This document shows, piece by piece, positions 19,602 to 31,017 of a DNA stretch of 64,000 bases (the stretch's first letter is position 1; every line of letters begins with the position of its first letter). The translations under genes were made by a program, and so were the position numbers. Location: assembly GCA_019426215.1 (NCBI GenBank), contig CM033405.1:8781001-8845000 (forward strand), written 5' to 3'. This stretch comes from Buddleja alternifolia. Lineage: Eukaryota; Streptophyta; Magnoliopsida; Lamiales; Scrophulariaceae. The notes below the pieces were generated by a model. That model was not told the DNA's origin, ran no database searches, and was given only the letters and a program-made list of their open reading frames with translations.

Positions 19602-21523
19602 TGACACGCTAAAAGCTAACGTGCTTGGTAGCAAGTGCACTAGTCGTGTGTAGTAATAAATGAATTGTAAGTCCGGATTGTCGAACCTCAAGGACTTGAA
19701 TTCTAATTTAAGATTTGTAATGAAGTGAATAAACAAAGTAAGAATAAATTCAAATAAAATTTGTAAAGAACAAGAACAAAGATAAGCAAGTGATTTAAAA
19801 CCAATTATAAAGCGAGACTAAGGCACATGTTAGGTCCAAATTGATCAAATAAACTTATAAAGGTTCTTGTTGAAGGATTACACTTATATGGTCATGGTGA
19901 GAGCTCCGAGGGTAGAGAATAACCGATGTCTCGCGTATAAACTCCTATGCTTAGATTGTGATTTCCCAAATATTCCTATCCGGAAATCTAACCACTAAAC
20001 ATGCATTAACGTACTAGAGTTCACTCGATTAGAATCGAACAACTTCACCCGGGAATCTTTACCTATGTCTAGGGCAATTCCTCATTAGTTGCGGGTCATG
20101 ATGTGAATTTCTTGCACCCTAAGTCAATTTTCTCCCGAAATATTCACCTAGGCATAAGATTCTAACATTTAGTGATCAAGTATATGCAAGATAGGCAAAA
20201 CATCAATTCACATCACATAACAATATAAGAATAACCTCAACAATCATCTATTATAAACATAAATCACAATTTGGCCTTACATGGCCCTAGTCTTACGAAT
20301 TTAGTTCATAATTGAAAGCATAAAAGACATAAGAGGAATATTCATAGACATAAATGAAATGAAAAGCTCTTAAAAACTCCCTAAATGGTGAATGATGATG
20401 GATCTTGAAGTTTAACCTTCAATCCCCAAGCTCTTTTCCTTCCTCTAGTTTTCCCCTCCAAGAGTGATGAAGAATGGTGATAAATGGTGGAGAAATCAGA
20501 TTAGGGGCTGCCCCCCTCTCCTCCAAGAATCTGAAATTGATAGTGAATCCTGAAGAGTGTGGGTTCCCCTTCCTTTTATAGCCAAAATTCCACTAAAGTA
20601 TGCATTATGAATTCCCATTAAAGTTCCCCAATGAGAATTCCACCTAAGGTGATGCTTAAAGTTTGGATTTTAAGATTCCAACCAGCTAAAAAATGCTGAA
20701 CTTTCGGCCTTAAGCATTCCACCAAGCATAACCATGTGAAAACTTCAACAAAACACATGCATGCTGCCATTTTCTTGCTTTCCAGCGCAGTCTTAGTATT
20801 TTCCTCATAACCTTTTCCAACGATCTCCGAATGGGATGATTCAAATACCCATGTGCAGATAACACATAGATCTACAACTTTCCATAAGGACACTTTGTCC
20901 AATTCGGTTTCTAAGTATACCGAAATTACGTTTCAACATGGAGGTTGTTTCTAATTTGGCGCCCATAAAGTAAATCTACCAAGAAACACACTTATGACAA
21001 CCCCTCAACACATGTGCTGAATTATGGCCAAAAGTGATTTCTACCCATCATATAATGCTGGAATTTAGGCTGAAAAGGAGTAACATTCGTACTATCCATG
21101 CCTAGACATGACTAGGAGGGCGCTGGGGCGTATCCTAGCACATGTACTTCTCTGTTCGGCGCAGTAATCGTATTTTCTTCACAATTCTCTCTATAGACCT
21201 CCGATTTGGATGTTTCAAGTTCCCATTTGAAGTTAAGACATACATCTAAAACATTATAGAAGGAAACTTTGTCTAATTCGGTCTCTAAATGTATGGAAAT
21301 ATCGCTCGAATGTGACAGGAGATGCATAAACCGCCTAGGTGTTGAAAAACATGTTTGAACTTGTTTTGTACATCGTTTTTCTTCCCTTTTCTTCATGTAT
21401 TCTCATTTATTACCTGTATTCACTTAACGCACCTATTAAATGCAAATGTGACATGATTTAGGCAAAGTGAATCCAAATCATAAGAATTACGGGCTTAAAA
21501 ACACGTAAAAACACCTCTTATCA
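19602..21523 (-). mobile_element. Solo LTR inserted in the Tat pol gene
   Basis: A 1922-bp block with TG...CA ends, bounded by the 5-bp duplication ACCTC (19597-19601, 21524-21528); pol coding resumes exactly after it. The minus strand is taken as sense because it starts TGATAAGAGGTG and carries CTATAAAAGG (about 20576) as a TATA box. It is related to the LTR at 60399-62162 (shared blocks such as GGAACTT, CATCCAAATCGGAGGTCT). About 120-150 bp are present twice (20795-20930 and 21160-21295). Confidence 0.88.
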
Positions 21524-21528
21524 ACCTC

Positions 21529-22548
21529 AAGACATACTTGAGTAAGGTGCCGTTATTAACCAAACCTGTGCAGGGCCAGCCCCTGGTAGTCTACATAGCT
21601 GTGGCTGACCGAGCTGTCAGCACAGTCCTAGTTCGAGAAGAGGATAAGACGGAGAAGCCTGTATATTACGTTAGCAAAGTCCTCATGGACGTGGAGTCAC
21701 GATACGTGGAGGTGGAGAAAACGGCGTTGGCGCTGGCTATCACCGCAAGGAGACTCAAGCCTTACTTCCTGACATACAAAATCATCGTGAAAACCAGCCA
21801 ACCACTTAAGATTGTGCTGGGAAAGGCTGGAACGTCAGGACGACTCATCAAATGGGCCATGGAGCTTGGGGAATTCGAGATAGAGTATACATCCTGAGCT
21901 ACGGTTAAGGCCCAGGTCCTGGCAGACTTTGTCACAGAAATGACTCGACCTGAACAAGAGAAGGAAGAAGATGAAAAGGTGTGGCTCTTACATGTGGACG
22001 GATCATCCACGCAAAGTGGGAGCGGGGCAGGCGTAGTACTCACCACACCTGAGGGAGATCAGCTGGAATATGCCATCAAATTCGAATTTAAAGCAAGCAA
22101 CAACGAAGCGGAATACGAAGCATTCATCATAAGGCTTAAAATGGTAATCAGGGGAGGAGCCAAGAGCTTGATAGTATACTCAGATTCGCAACTGGTTACC
22201 AAACAAATCGAAGGAGCCTATGAAGCCAAGGAAAAGAGAATGGTGAAGTACCTAAAAACCATAGAGGCACTGCGATGACACTTCCACAAATTAGAAATTC
22301 ATCAAATACCCCGAGCTGAAAACACCAAAGCTGACTACCTGTCCAAGCTGGGTAGCTCAGTTGCTGACTGTCAAACCCGGAGTATTACCATTCAAGCTCT
22401 AACCAAACGTAGCACTGAGCAAGAAATCTTGCAGATAAAGGAAGGTGAAGATTGGAGAACGGAGATAATTCAGTATCTCACAAGGGGAACACTACCTGAA
22501 GAAAGGAAAAAATGACAACAGTTAGAGACCCGAGCTACCAGGTTCGTC
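21529..22548 (+). pseudogene. RT-linked RNase H plus second (archaeal-type) RNase H
   Basis: After the RT thumb (LSKVPLLTKP), the native RNase H has VYIAVADRAVSTVLV, PVYYVSKVL and YVEVEKTALALA. A second RNase H follows with the acidic residues in LHVDGSSTQSGSGAG, ASNNEAEYEAF and VYSDSQLV. Tat elements are known to carry this extra archaeal-like RNase H, so its presence supports the lineage. RNase H removes the RNA strand during cDNA synthesis. Stops at 21895, 22276 and 22513 break the frame, but the codons between them stay in register. Confidence 0.8.
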
Positions 22549-23776
22549 ATGATCGATGATGTGCTATACAAGAAGTCATTCGTACATCCCCACCTGAGGT
22601 GTACTTCGAAAGAAGAAGGAGATTATATATTACGAGAAATACATGAAGGAGATTGTGGCAGCCACATAGGTGGAGCAGCCCTAGCTGGGAAAACGGTAAG
22701 GGCTGGTTACTTTTGGCAGACCCTGAAGGAGGATGTAGCCAACCTGGTAAAAAAATGTGAGCAATGCCAGAAACAATCCGATCTCATTCATCAGCCGGCG
22801 GAAGCGATGCGCTCCATGAGGGTCCCTTGTCCCTTCGCCAGGTGGGTGATGGACATTGTGGGCCCATTTCCCATAGCAAAGGGCCAAAAGAAGTTCTTAC
22901 TGGTGCTAGTCGATTACTTCAGTGAATGGGTCGAAGCCGAAGCCTTAGCCCGGATCACGGAAGTAGAGGTCATTCGTTTCCTTTGGAAAAACATTATCTA
23001 CAGGTTCGGAATACCCAGGGAAATCGTGGCTGATAACGGAAGACAATTCAGCGGGATCAAGCTAAGGAGGTGGTGCAAAGAATTTGGAATTCAACAGCGG
23101 TTTAGTGCCATTGCCCACCCTCAAACAAATGGCCAGGTCGAGGTAACCAATAGAATAATAGTCCAAGGTCTAAAGACCAGGTATGTCCACTAACCATCTT
23201 GTAAAACACTCGCGTTTTCTTTCTTCACATTCTTGTCCTAGTCAGCTTGTTTATTTCCACATCCCATTTTCTAATAAGTTCGCATGAATACCCAAACCTC
23301 GGTCATAAAGACTGGAGGGAGTGGGTGGGAATTGGGTAGAAGAATTATTACTAGTAATATGGTCGTATCGTACTACCTCAAAATCCACTACAAGTGAAAG
23401 CCCATTTCATTTAGTGTATGGGGCCGAGGCAGTCATACCCACGTAGATCAGAGTGCAGTCTCATCGGGTAAAATACTTCGAGCAGAAGCAAAACGAAGAA
23501 AGGCTAAGGGAGGAGCTGGAGTTAATCGACGAAGTCAAAGACAAGGCATGCTTAAGGATCGAACAATACAAGCAGCGTATCGTGAAGGCTCAAAGAACAA
23601 AAGTGAAGGCCAGATCTATCCAGGTGGGGGATCTGGTGATGAAGAAGGCAGATGCGGTGCGAACGGTGAAGAAATTGGACCCTAACTGGGAGGGCCCATT
23701 CAACGTTACCAAGGTGTTAGCTGGAGGAGCATATGAGCTGGAAGATGGGGAGGGCAAGCCACTTCCTTGCCCATGA
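22549..23776 (+). pseudogene. Integrase of the Tat element, with an intron-like interval
   Basis: The zinc-binding HHCC region has HEGDCGSHIGG and CEQCQKQ. The core shows the DDE set in VMDIVGPFPIA, IVADNGRQF and NGQVEVTNR. Coding continues to GLKTR (23180) and resumes at 23311 with LEGVGGNWVEELL, WSYRTTSKS, ESPFHLVYGAEAVIP and the C-terminal SIQVGDLVMKKADAVR and WEGPFNV, which bind DNA. The 130 bp between are treated separately. Two stops (about 23442, and 23774 where Trp is expected) break the tail, which ends NLKKFYV. Integrase would insert the cDNA into the chromosome. Confidence 0.85.
23181..23310 (+). other. Intron-like 130-bp interval in integrase
   Basis: It begins AG|GTATGTCC and ends CATAAAG|ACTGG. 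Removing it exactly at GT and AG joins KTR to LEGVGGNWVEEL in frame. The homologous site in the second Tat element (about 46045) has KTR followed directly by VQGGGSTRVEELL with nothing between. There is a CTAAC block near 23190 and a pyrimidine-rich middle. No terminal repeats or target duplication were found. Confidence 0.5.
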
Positions 23777-24424
23777 AATATGCAAAACCTAAAGAAGTTT
23801 TACGTGTAACCGCGTAGGTTGAACTATTCCTTTTATTTCCGTTTTTAATAGCTTTTATGTCATTTCGTGTCATGTGAAGAACTCAAGTTTTCCTAATAAT
23901 CCTTTTTGGAAGTTGTGGTTGTTATGATTTTCAGGTATGACCTAGAGATTGTAAAGCCTTCTTTGCAGGGCTGCATGCAAAGCTCACATAATGTAGTAAG
24001 ATTTTATTTTTTCAAAATTTTGAGATTTTGTTGTGCCTATATGTAAAATATGTATAATGAATTGTGAAGTAAAGGGTAGTTGGTGAAGTGGAGGTAGTTG
24101 GACGTTAGGATTGTACAATCTGGGTGGGGACCCGGATCTGTCTAGGTAGGGATAATTCACCTACAGATCAAACGGTCTCCAGGCCAGGAAGAAATAAGGA
24201 GGGGTAGGTCCTCAGGAACATCTATGGGCCTACCCTAAGGAAGACCGGGGTTTGGAGCGACAAGGAGGAAGGGGCAGTCATAAGGTTAGAGAAGAAATAA
24301 GGAGGGAAGGTACGGAGAATGTGGGACATAAGGAAGAATACCTTCGGTATGGGCTGGCCACCCTAGCCTGCTAACGAATATTTTGGACGGAGGGAGGAAA
24401 AAGGGGATATAAGGCAGGAAGTAA
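23777..24424 (+). other. 3' untranslated region of the Tat element, first part
   Basis: Non-coding sequence after the integrase tail. Two weak repeats of GACCxGG/CCTACC-type text appear around 24110-24250. No domain or RNA gene is seen. Confidence 0.5.
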
Positions 24425-24770
24425 ATGTAAGTCCCCACGATTGTATAGTTGCGGTGCAAGTCCCCACGACTGTACGCACCTAGTGACGGGTGTTTGATCC
24501 CGTGTACAAGTCCCCACGATTGCAAGGAGGTGGTACAAGTCTCCATGATTGTACACACTTGGAAAAGGGTGTTCGATCCCGATGCAAGTCCCCATGATTG
24601 CATAAGAGAAAGAGAATGAATGCAAGTCCCCACGATTGCATAAGAGAAAGAATGTGAATGCAAGTCCCTATGATTGCACAGTGACAGTGCAAGTCCCCAC
24701 GATTGTATGTGTCAAGAAGTTACTAAGAAATTGACGGAAGTGGTGATGCAAGTCCCCACGATTGCAAAAA
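24425..24770 (+). repeat. 3'-UTR array of a 20-bp palindromic-ended repeat
   Basis: I count nine copies of a core close to TGCAAGTCCCCACGATTGCA, starting near 24427, 24456, 24505, 24535, 24580, 24620, 24658, 24688 and 24746, separated by variable spacers. The core begins TGCAA and ends TTGCA, so each copy has 5-bp inverted ends. Copies differ mainly in the CCACGA centre and the outer base. Tandem repeats in the 3' part are known in Tat relatives such as Retand. Confidence 0.8.
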
Positions 24771-25406
24771 TTTGTGGACCACCTGACCCAGTTGGGGCTA
24801 TAGCTCAGTGTAGGTCTAGTGGGTACCACCTGAGAACTAATACATTTTTGTTTTTTCCTTCCTGTGAGGAATGTTAGATAAAAGGTCCTACCCAGATTCC
24901 CGGAGGACATGTTTGTGTTAACAAGAAGGAAGGTACGGTTGTAATGTCCTCACAAAGGTGCCCCTTGGTCGAGGTATGGCCGTGATAACCTAATCCGTTA
25001 TTTGTCGTGATTATCTCGTGGTAATTCAATTAGATAATTCATTGGTTGAATTCGTGCAAACAATAACTCTTAAGCTTTTCTTTTATAAGACATAGCAGGT
25101 ACACCACATGCAAGATGGACTTCACACATCTCAAAACAATGTAAGTAAACATGTTCGGTATATAAAACAAAATGCGCGCACCAAAAAGTCAAAATGCAGG
25201 TAAAAAAGCAAGAAGTACGAGTCTAACTTAACATGCATAATAGAAGATGTCAACAGCCCAAGCCCGGGAAGGGACAACAAAACGAGCAAGAGTTTGTCCA
25301 AAGGCAACACAGGCCCATCAAACAAAAATAAAAAGGTGTTCCGAAATACTAAGGCTACATATGCCCATCAAAAACCAAGTCTTAGAAAGGAAAAACATCA
25401 ATTTTT

Positions 25407-27698
25407 TCAAGGCTTCTCGAGGGGAGCAGCCTGGGCGTCAACTCCCGCACCACCTGGAACATCGGCCTCAACTGGAGCCTTGACACCATCTACCGGCAGA
25501 TCAGGCGACTCGACAACTGGCTGATCTACGGCTGGAGGAGGGGATGGACCTGAAGGAGCCGGATCTGAAGCAGCCATGGCATCAAGGAGAGCTGCGTCAC
25601 AATCTAGGAAATCCGCGGAGACCCCTTCTGGAGGAAAGCCCTTCACCTTGAATTGAGCAACACATCCTTCAAAACCTTTGACAAAGAACCAGAAGATTTT
25701 GTCGTCAGTGAGGTGCTCAAATTCTTTAGAAGCCAGAAAGTCAGTCTTAAACTTGGCAACCAAGGCTTGGCCCTCTTCAGATGAAGGCAACTCGGCGATC
25801 CAGGTCTCATGCGCCTTAAGTAGAGTGTCCTTCATGGCAGCGTCATGAGCAATCTCCATGTCTGAAAGGGTCGCCTCCAAATCCACCTTCTCGGCAAGAA
25901 GCTTGTTAAAGTCCTTTTGAAAAGCCTTCAACTCCTTGTCCTTGCTGGAGCAATAATCCTGGACCTTTTTGAGTTGTTCCTGGGCTCGGTTTAGCCTCTT
26001 CTATAGATCCTCCACCTCTGTGCCCTTGTAGGCATCTAGCAAGACTTGACCAGCCAATAGCATACACTACAACACATTTTCACATGATGGGTCACGACCA
26101 GCGAAAACGAAGAAACATAATCAATTCATGCGCATTAGGAACCATGTTACCTTGGGAAAAAGGAGTGCCGCCGCTTCAGACCCTTTTCAAAGGGACATGT
26201 TCTCCAGGTGATGACGGTCCGTGGAATTAGGGAGCCTCTGGAGGAAATCCACCATAATTGAGAGCTCGTTGCTGAATAAAGCAGAAGCTGGAAGGTCAGA
26301 GGCCCTGGACCTGGTACGAGAAGTCGGGGGATCTGAAGTCTTGAGGGGCAGGTCAGGGATCATCTCCCGAATTGCTATGCCCGAGCTTCTGCACTTTGGA
26401 GGACATGTACTAGAAGGAGTCTCGGTGGTCATGGGTCTTTTTCCAAGAACCTTCTCCTGGTTAGTACACGACCTTGAAGAATCACCCTGACCTGAGGGAG
26501 GAGAGGTCAGAACGGTAGAAGGGGCATCCTGGGGCATCGACGGAGGAGGAGGAGGCAAAGCTGGTTCTTCTGAGGGAGGGCGTTGCTTCCTACAGCTCAC
26601 AAACTCCTGGACACGAGCTAGATCCATCAGTTTCTCTACAAATGCGCCCAAACAGAGCAAGGGTCAGCACAAGATATGAAGAAGTACAATAAGTCAAGCA
26701 AACACAAGGGGCAAGCCAAAACCAGGAGTAATACCTATGGTGACACCTCTCAGGTCAGCCCCCATGAGGCTATAACCAATGTTGTACAAAAGCCGACTAT
26801 CAACAAGTTTATTCATAAGGCGAGGAGAGAAATTCAAAAATTGCACCACCTAACGATGGTATTCAGATAACTGGTGGGGGGTAGGATGGTGCTCATCCAA
26901 CCTCTCCAAGAACGTCCAGCGAAAGTTCCATACCACACCCGGGGGCGGGGTAATATAGAAAAAATTGTTCTTCCATTGCTTGTCCCCAGGGCGACCAGAA
27001 AAGAAAATAGCAGGACCTCAGGAGGTCAGATAAAAAATCCCACTGTCAGCAACACTGGAATGAGGATGAAAGAGTGCGTAAAAGAACTCGGCTGTGGGTT
27101 CAATCCCGTGATAGCAAAGAAGAACGACAAACCCAGCCATCATCCGAATAGCATTGGGTGCGAATTGGTTCAAGGGGATGCCGTATCTATTGGCTATAGA
27201 AATAACGAGAGGGGGAATGGGGAACCTAAGACCTGCTTTTAGGAGGGCCACATGAAAACAAGTATTTTGAGGAGTGGGACGATGGGCTCTATCCTGGGGA
27301 GAGGGAACTATTATCGAATAATCGTCAGGAACGCCATACATGCGGCGAAGTTTTTTAAATTTCTGCAGGGTAAAGGAAGAGGGAGTCTCATCCCATAATT
27401 AAGGTTTGGCTCTTCTCCTTCCCCCAATTCAAGGTCAGATGGGGGTGCACCATCATCCCCTTGAGGAAACCCCAGCATGCGCAGCCCCACCACCCGACGA
27501 CGGAAGAACATTGGTGGCGTGTCAGCCGTCGGATTCGATATCCGACGAGGATAACTTTACAAACTCTCTCCCACCTAAAACAGGAGACCCATCATACAAA
27601 TCTCGCACGTAAGAGGAAGTATCCCCCACCGAATCATGCTCTAACAAATTTTGACGATCCTCTCGATTTTGAGAATCCGAGCCTAAACTATTTGACAT
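25407..27698 (-). pseudogene. Antisense spliced accessory gene of the Tat element
   Basis: Runs opposite to pol between the repeats and the 3' LTR. The start is the ATG at 27698 (MSNSLGSDSQN). A conserved domain at about 27340-27020 has GLRFPIPPL, GIPLNQFAPNAIRMMAGFVV and YHGIEP, resembling the family called putative gypsy-type transposon (PF04195-like). GT-AG introns at 26636-26734 and 26067-26150 rejoin the frame (GVTI|EKLMDLARV; FPK|CMLLAGQVLL). Exon 2 is Pro/Ser-rich and basic; exon 3 is a coiled coil followed by EFEHLTDDKIFWFFVKGFEGCV and an acidic, Pro/Ala-rich end. Function is unknown. Frameshifts near 27350-27520 and 27020 and in-frame stops near 26189 and 26000 break this copy. Confidence 0.7.
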
Positions 27699-28310
27699 CT
27701 TTCGCAAAAAGAGGGGAAGGGGAAACAGGGACAACAACAGCAAAGTAGCAGAAAACACAAAACAATAAACACACAACACAAGACAAACAAATAAAGAGGA
27801 AGGGAAGAAGCACAGTACCTAGAGAAGGGGTGGTGAACGTGGGAGAAAACGGCTGGTAAGAGAAGATGGGGGAAGAATGGAGAAACTCTGATTTTAAACA
27901 TAAAAGGCACAAATGACAGAATGAAATAAAATCTCAAGTTTTGGCAAGTTACTTTCTGAATTTTAATTTTAAAAAATAAGCCGAAAATAAATAAGGATAG
28001 AGCGGGCTTCAACCTAAGGCATACACATGTGCAAAGATCAACGGTTGCCAGGGCATAAAGATGGCGGCATTAACTAACACAAACAATGAGTGGCGCGATT
28101 TTTCAGGAAATGCCTTCATAACTGCAAGTCTGGGGAAATGCAACCGTCGTGTCAGGAATAGGATATCGTCCAGAAATGCACCTGAGAACAAGATCCATAC
28201 CTGAGAAGAATCTCGACGCAATTTTTTTTAAGCAGCTCGAGAATACACTCAGCTCGACCCAAAGATTTATCTTTTCTCAACTCGCGTAGCTTGACTACGT
28301 CAAACTGTGG
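27699..28310 (+). other. 3' untranslated region of the Tat element before the PPT
   Basis: Non-coding on the pol strand. For the antisense gene this is the leader and probable promoter region, but I see no convincing TATA box on the minus strand. Confidence 0.45.
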
Positions 28311-28322
28311 AGTTGGGGGAGA
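28311..28322 (+). other. Polypurine tract of the Tat element
   Basis: GTTGGGGGAGAC lies four bases before the right LTR start (TGATGTGGG). Confidence 0.7.
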
Positions 28323-28326
28323 CTAT

Positions 28327-28877
28327 TGATGTGGGTCGAAATAGGCCCTTGGGCTAAGGTGGTAGCCCAACATGATTAAGGGCCCAAGCCCAACAGCATA
28401 ACGGATTAGGGCTCCTTTAGAAAACATTATAGTCAGGTCTGCCCCTCCGGAGGTTCGCCCTATCCCGACCTGTCCAGATACAACATTCTATATAAGACAA
28501 GCCTGGAGACAAGGATCAGACAAGGATCAATCAGGGGATGCACTTACCATATCCGGACCTGCGGAGATCACTCTAACCGACCTGCCAATTATACCATAAA
28601 AGAGATGGCTCAAGATGGAAGGATTAGGATTTATTCTACTTTCCATTGTACATTTAGGAATAGTTGACTTACCTTATTAGTCACCCCCTCATAAACATGT
28701 ATATATATCAACTCCAAACACTAATAAAGGATCGACTCTTTTACCCCGTGGACGTAGGTCATATTATTGGCTGAACCACGTAAATATCTCGTGTTCTTTA
28801 CTTGTAATTCGTGCTTTATATCATATTTCCATATCATATATCGCATATTATCATCGGTGTGCTTCCCACACACATCA
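28327..28877 (+). repeat. Right (3') LTR of the Tat element
   Basis: 551 bp with the same ends as the left LTR. It is followed by ATATT (28878-28882), matching the duplication at 16647-16651. Confidence 0.92.
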
Positions 28878-28957
28878 ATATTATATAAGGAATGAAACGG
28901 CAGCGGCAAACTTGCATCAATTATCATCATTACAAAAATAGTGACATATTTAAAATT

Positions 28958-28999
<42 letters not shown>

Positions 29000-29438
29000 C
29001 AACTTATAAGTTATTTAGGTAAGGGCAACAATGTACTTTTACAATTGAAAGAAACACCTTCCAAAATCCATACTTTTATAGTAGTATAAATATAGATATA
29101 GATATGTATAAGATAAGTGAGATAGGCAGAGGTGGCAAGTTCCTTTAGATGATTGGCAGCAAACTAAAGGTGTCATGCTTCCCACAAAAGGATGATTCCT
29201 TTTATTGCTTAACTCTGAAAAAAAATACAATTCAATCATAAACAATTTAGTCTTTCATAATGCAAGACTTTATGATACTTCCAATTGAGACCCCAAAACA
29301 TGAGATATCGTTCATTTACATAATTTAGTAATGGACCTAGCATTTCTAGCAATGTTTATGTTGACCCTGTATGTTTTATGTGATCTTATACATTAACTCC
29401 AATATTCCATAAGGTTTTCACCAAATAAAATCTAATAA
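28878..29438 (+). repeat. Right genomic flank, second copy
   Basis: Near-identical to 17202-17803 apart from the (AAT)n length and scattered substitutions. It continues without a break into the sequence to the right, so this is the original location of the flank. Confidence 0.85.
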
Positions 29439-29567
29439 TTATAATTATCCATAGAAGCAAATTTAACATAAATCAATTGCAGTTCACTGAATTTAAAGGA
29501 GGATGATGATTTCACAAGCCATTCAATTAGTTTAGACAAACACAATATCGATTTAATCAAATGAATG

Positions 29568-29598
<31 letters not shown>

Positions 29599-29659
29599 CA
29601 CTTCGAACTAAAGTATATAAGGCATGAATGACTAAATTTATGCTATATATATATATATC
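29439..29659. other. AT-rich spacer with (TA)n runs
   Basis: Holds a (TA)n run at about 29569-29594 and another just before the foldback element. No gene is seen. Confidence 0.6.
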
Positions 29660-29782
29660 GGGTCAAGATCTAATACATACCCTATATTATATAAGATATA
29701 AGACCCAATCTACACCATTGACTCCATTAAATCCAACAGTCCAAAAAGGAATAAAAAAAATAGGTGGGGAAATTGATTCCAA

Positions 29783-30107
29783 TTGGTTCAGGGGTATAAT
29801 AGTCAAATGATCTCATTTTTCAAAGTCCACAAACCCACGTTTTCATCGTCTTCTCTCTCAGATGCAAGACTCCCACTTCTTCTCTTCTCCACACTTTCGA
29901 AACAGAGCAAAACATTCAGTTGGAGGAGATCTCGAAGTAGCAGTCACCACAAGACGTGCCGCCGAAGCTGTTCGCCGTGCTTCAAGACGTGAAGAAAGCT
30001 ATGGTGTCGTTTCAAATCCACGAGCAGAGGAGAGATGCAATAGATTGAGTTGGATAGTATTTTTCAGGTGTTTGATTGTCTTGTTCAGAAGGCTTCTGCG
30101 TTGGTGA
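29783..30107 (+). other. Possible captured gene fragment in the foldback element
   Basis: Two short overlapping frames (29783-29992 and 29862-30107) lie in the least AT-rich part of the element. One contains LEVAVTTRRAAEAVRRASR. Composition differs from the surroundings and a splice-like CAG|GTGTTTG occurs near 30067. I do not recognise a protein family, so this may be captured host sequence or chance. Confidence 0.3.
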
Positions 30108-30418
30108 AACATCCTGATTGTGGTGGTGGTGGTGAAATTGGAATATAAATGAATGTTATATCACAGTTAAAATACAGTAACTTGTATATCATTATACAGT
30201 CAAAATAGCTATGATATACAGTATGTTAATATATAACATACAGTAAATATTAAAAACGTGTTAAAATATTATTGAAACATGTTAAAGAGCACATTCTATA
30301 TCTCTATACACTACATACAACCTCATTATACAGCATGTGTAATTAAATGATATAGTGCGTTAACATATAACATGCAATTATTAATGAGTCATCTTATTGT
30401 ATAATTGGTTATAAGATA

Positions 30419-30790
30419 CTGTATAATGTGTTATAATATATTGTATAATAGCTTATAAGATACTGCATTATGGTTTATAAGATTGTAACTGAACAATGTA
30501 TAAACACACACTGTATAATGTGTTGTAATATACTGTATAATATTTTATAACATACTGTATAATGACTTATAAGATACTATATAATGGTTTATAAGACTGT
30601 AACTGAATAATGCATAAACACACACTGTATAATGTGTTATAATAGACTGTATAATGTTTTATAACATGCTGTATAATGACTTATAAGATACTGTATAATG
30701 ATTTATAAGATTGTAACTGAACAACGTATAAATACACACTGTATAATGTGTTATAATATACTGTATAATATTTTATAACATACTATATAA
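30419..30790 (+). repeat. 114-bp tandem repeat in the foldback element
   Basis: CTGTATAATGTGTT recurs at 30419, 30511, 30625 and 30739. The last two intervals are 114 bp and the first is 92 bp, apparently a shortened unit. Each unit contains ATACTGTATAATG and TTATAAGA blocks and ends with AAACACACA. Confidence 0.75.
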
Positions 30791-30960
30791 TGGTTTGAAA
30801 TCACTAATTTTATATCACTAATCACACACTGTATATCACCATTGTATTTGTTGTATATTGGTTTATATCACCTTGTGTGACGTTTATAAACCCTAATTTT
30901 GTTTTCATTGGATTATTACGGCAAAACCCGAAAAAGAATTAAAAAGCGTACCATAATTCA

Positions 30961-30962
30961 GT

Positions 30963-30993
<31 letters not shown>

Positions 30994-31017
30994 TTGTGTA
31001 CATACATACATACATAC
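30961..31017 (+). repeat. (GA)n and (CATA)n microsatellites
   Basis: An interrupted GA run of about 33 bp is followed by four CATA units. Confidence 0.85.

Larger units (their letters stand above)
16652..28877 (+). mobile_element. Tat-lineage Ty3/gypsy element, rearranged and nested
   Basis: The LTRs are 16652-17201 and 28327-28877. Between them lie the protease, RT, two RNase H domains, integrase, a 3' repeat array and an antisense gene. ATATT flanks LTR1 on both sides and also follows LTR2. Where the primer site and gag should start, a 602-bp copy of the right genomic flank (17202-17803) is found instead, so gag is mostly lost. A solo LTR interrupts pol at 19602-21523. The two RNase H domains and the antisense gene between pol and the 3' LTR are marks of the Tat lineage. 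Confidence 0.85.

Noticed and set aside
24425..24770. CRISPR array
   Set aside because: The repeats have inverted ends and variable spacers, but the setting is a plant retrotransposon 3' region with no cas genes, and the spacers are low-complexity and partly shared.
24286..24910. Minus-strand frames with repeated HGDL or GTC motifs
   Set aside because: They are translations of the 20-bp repeat array in different frames. The repeat is real but a repeat protein is not supported.
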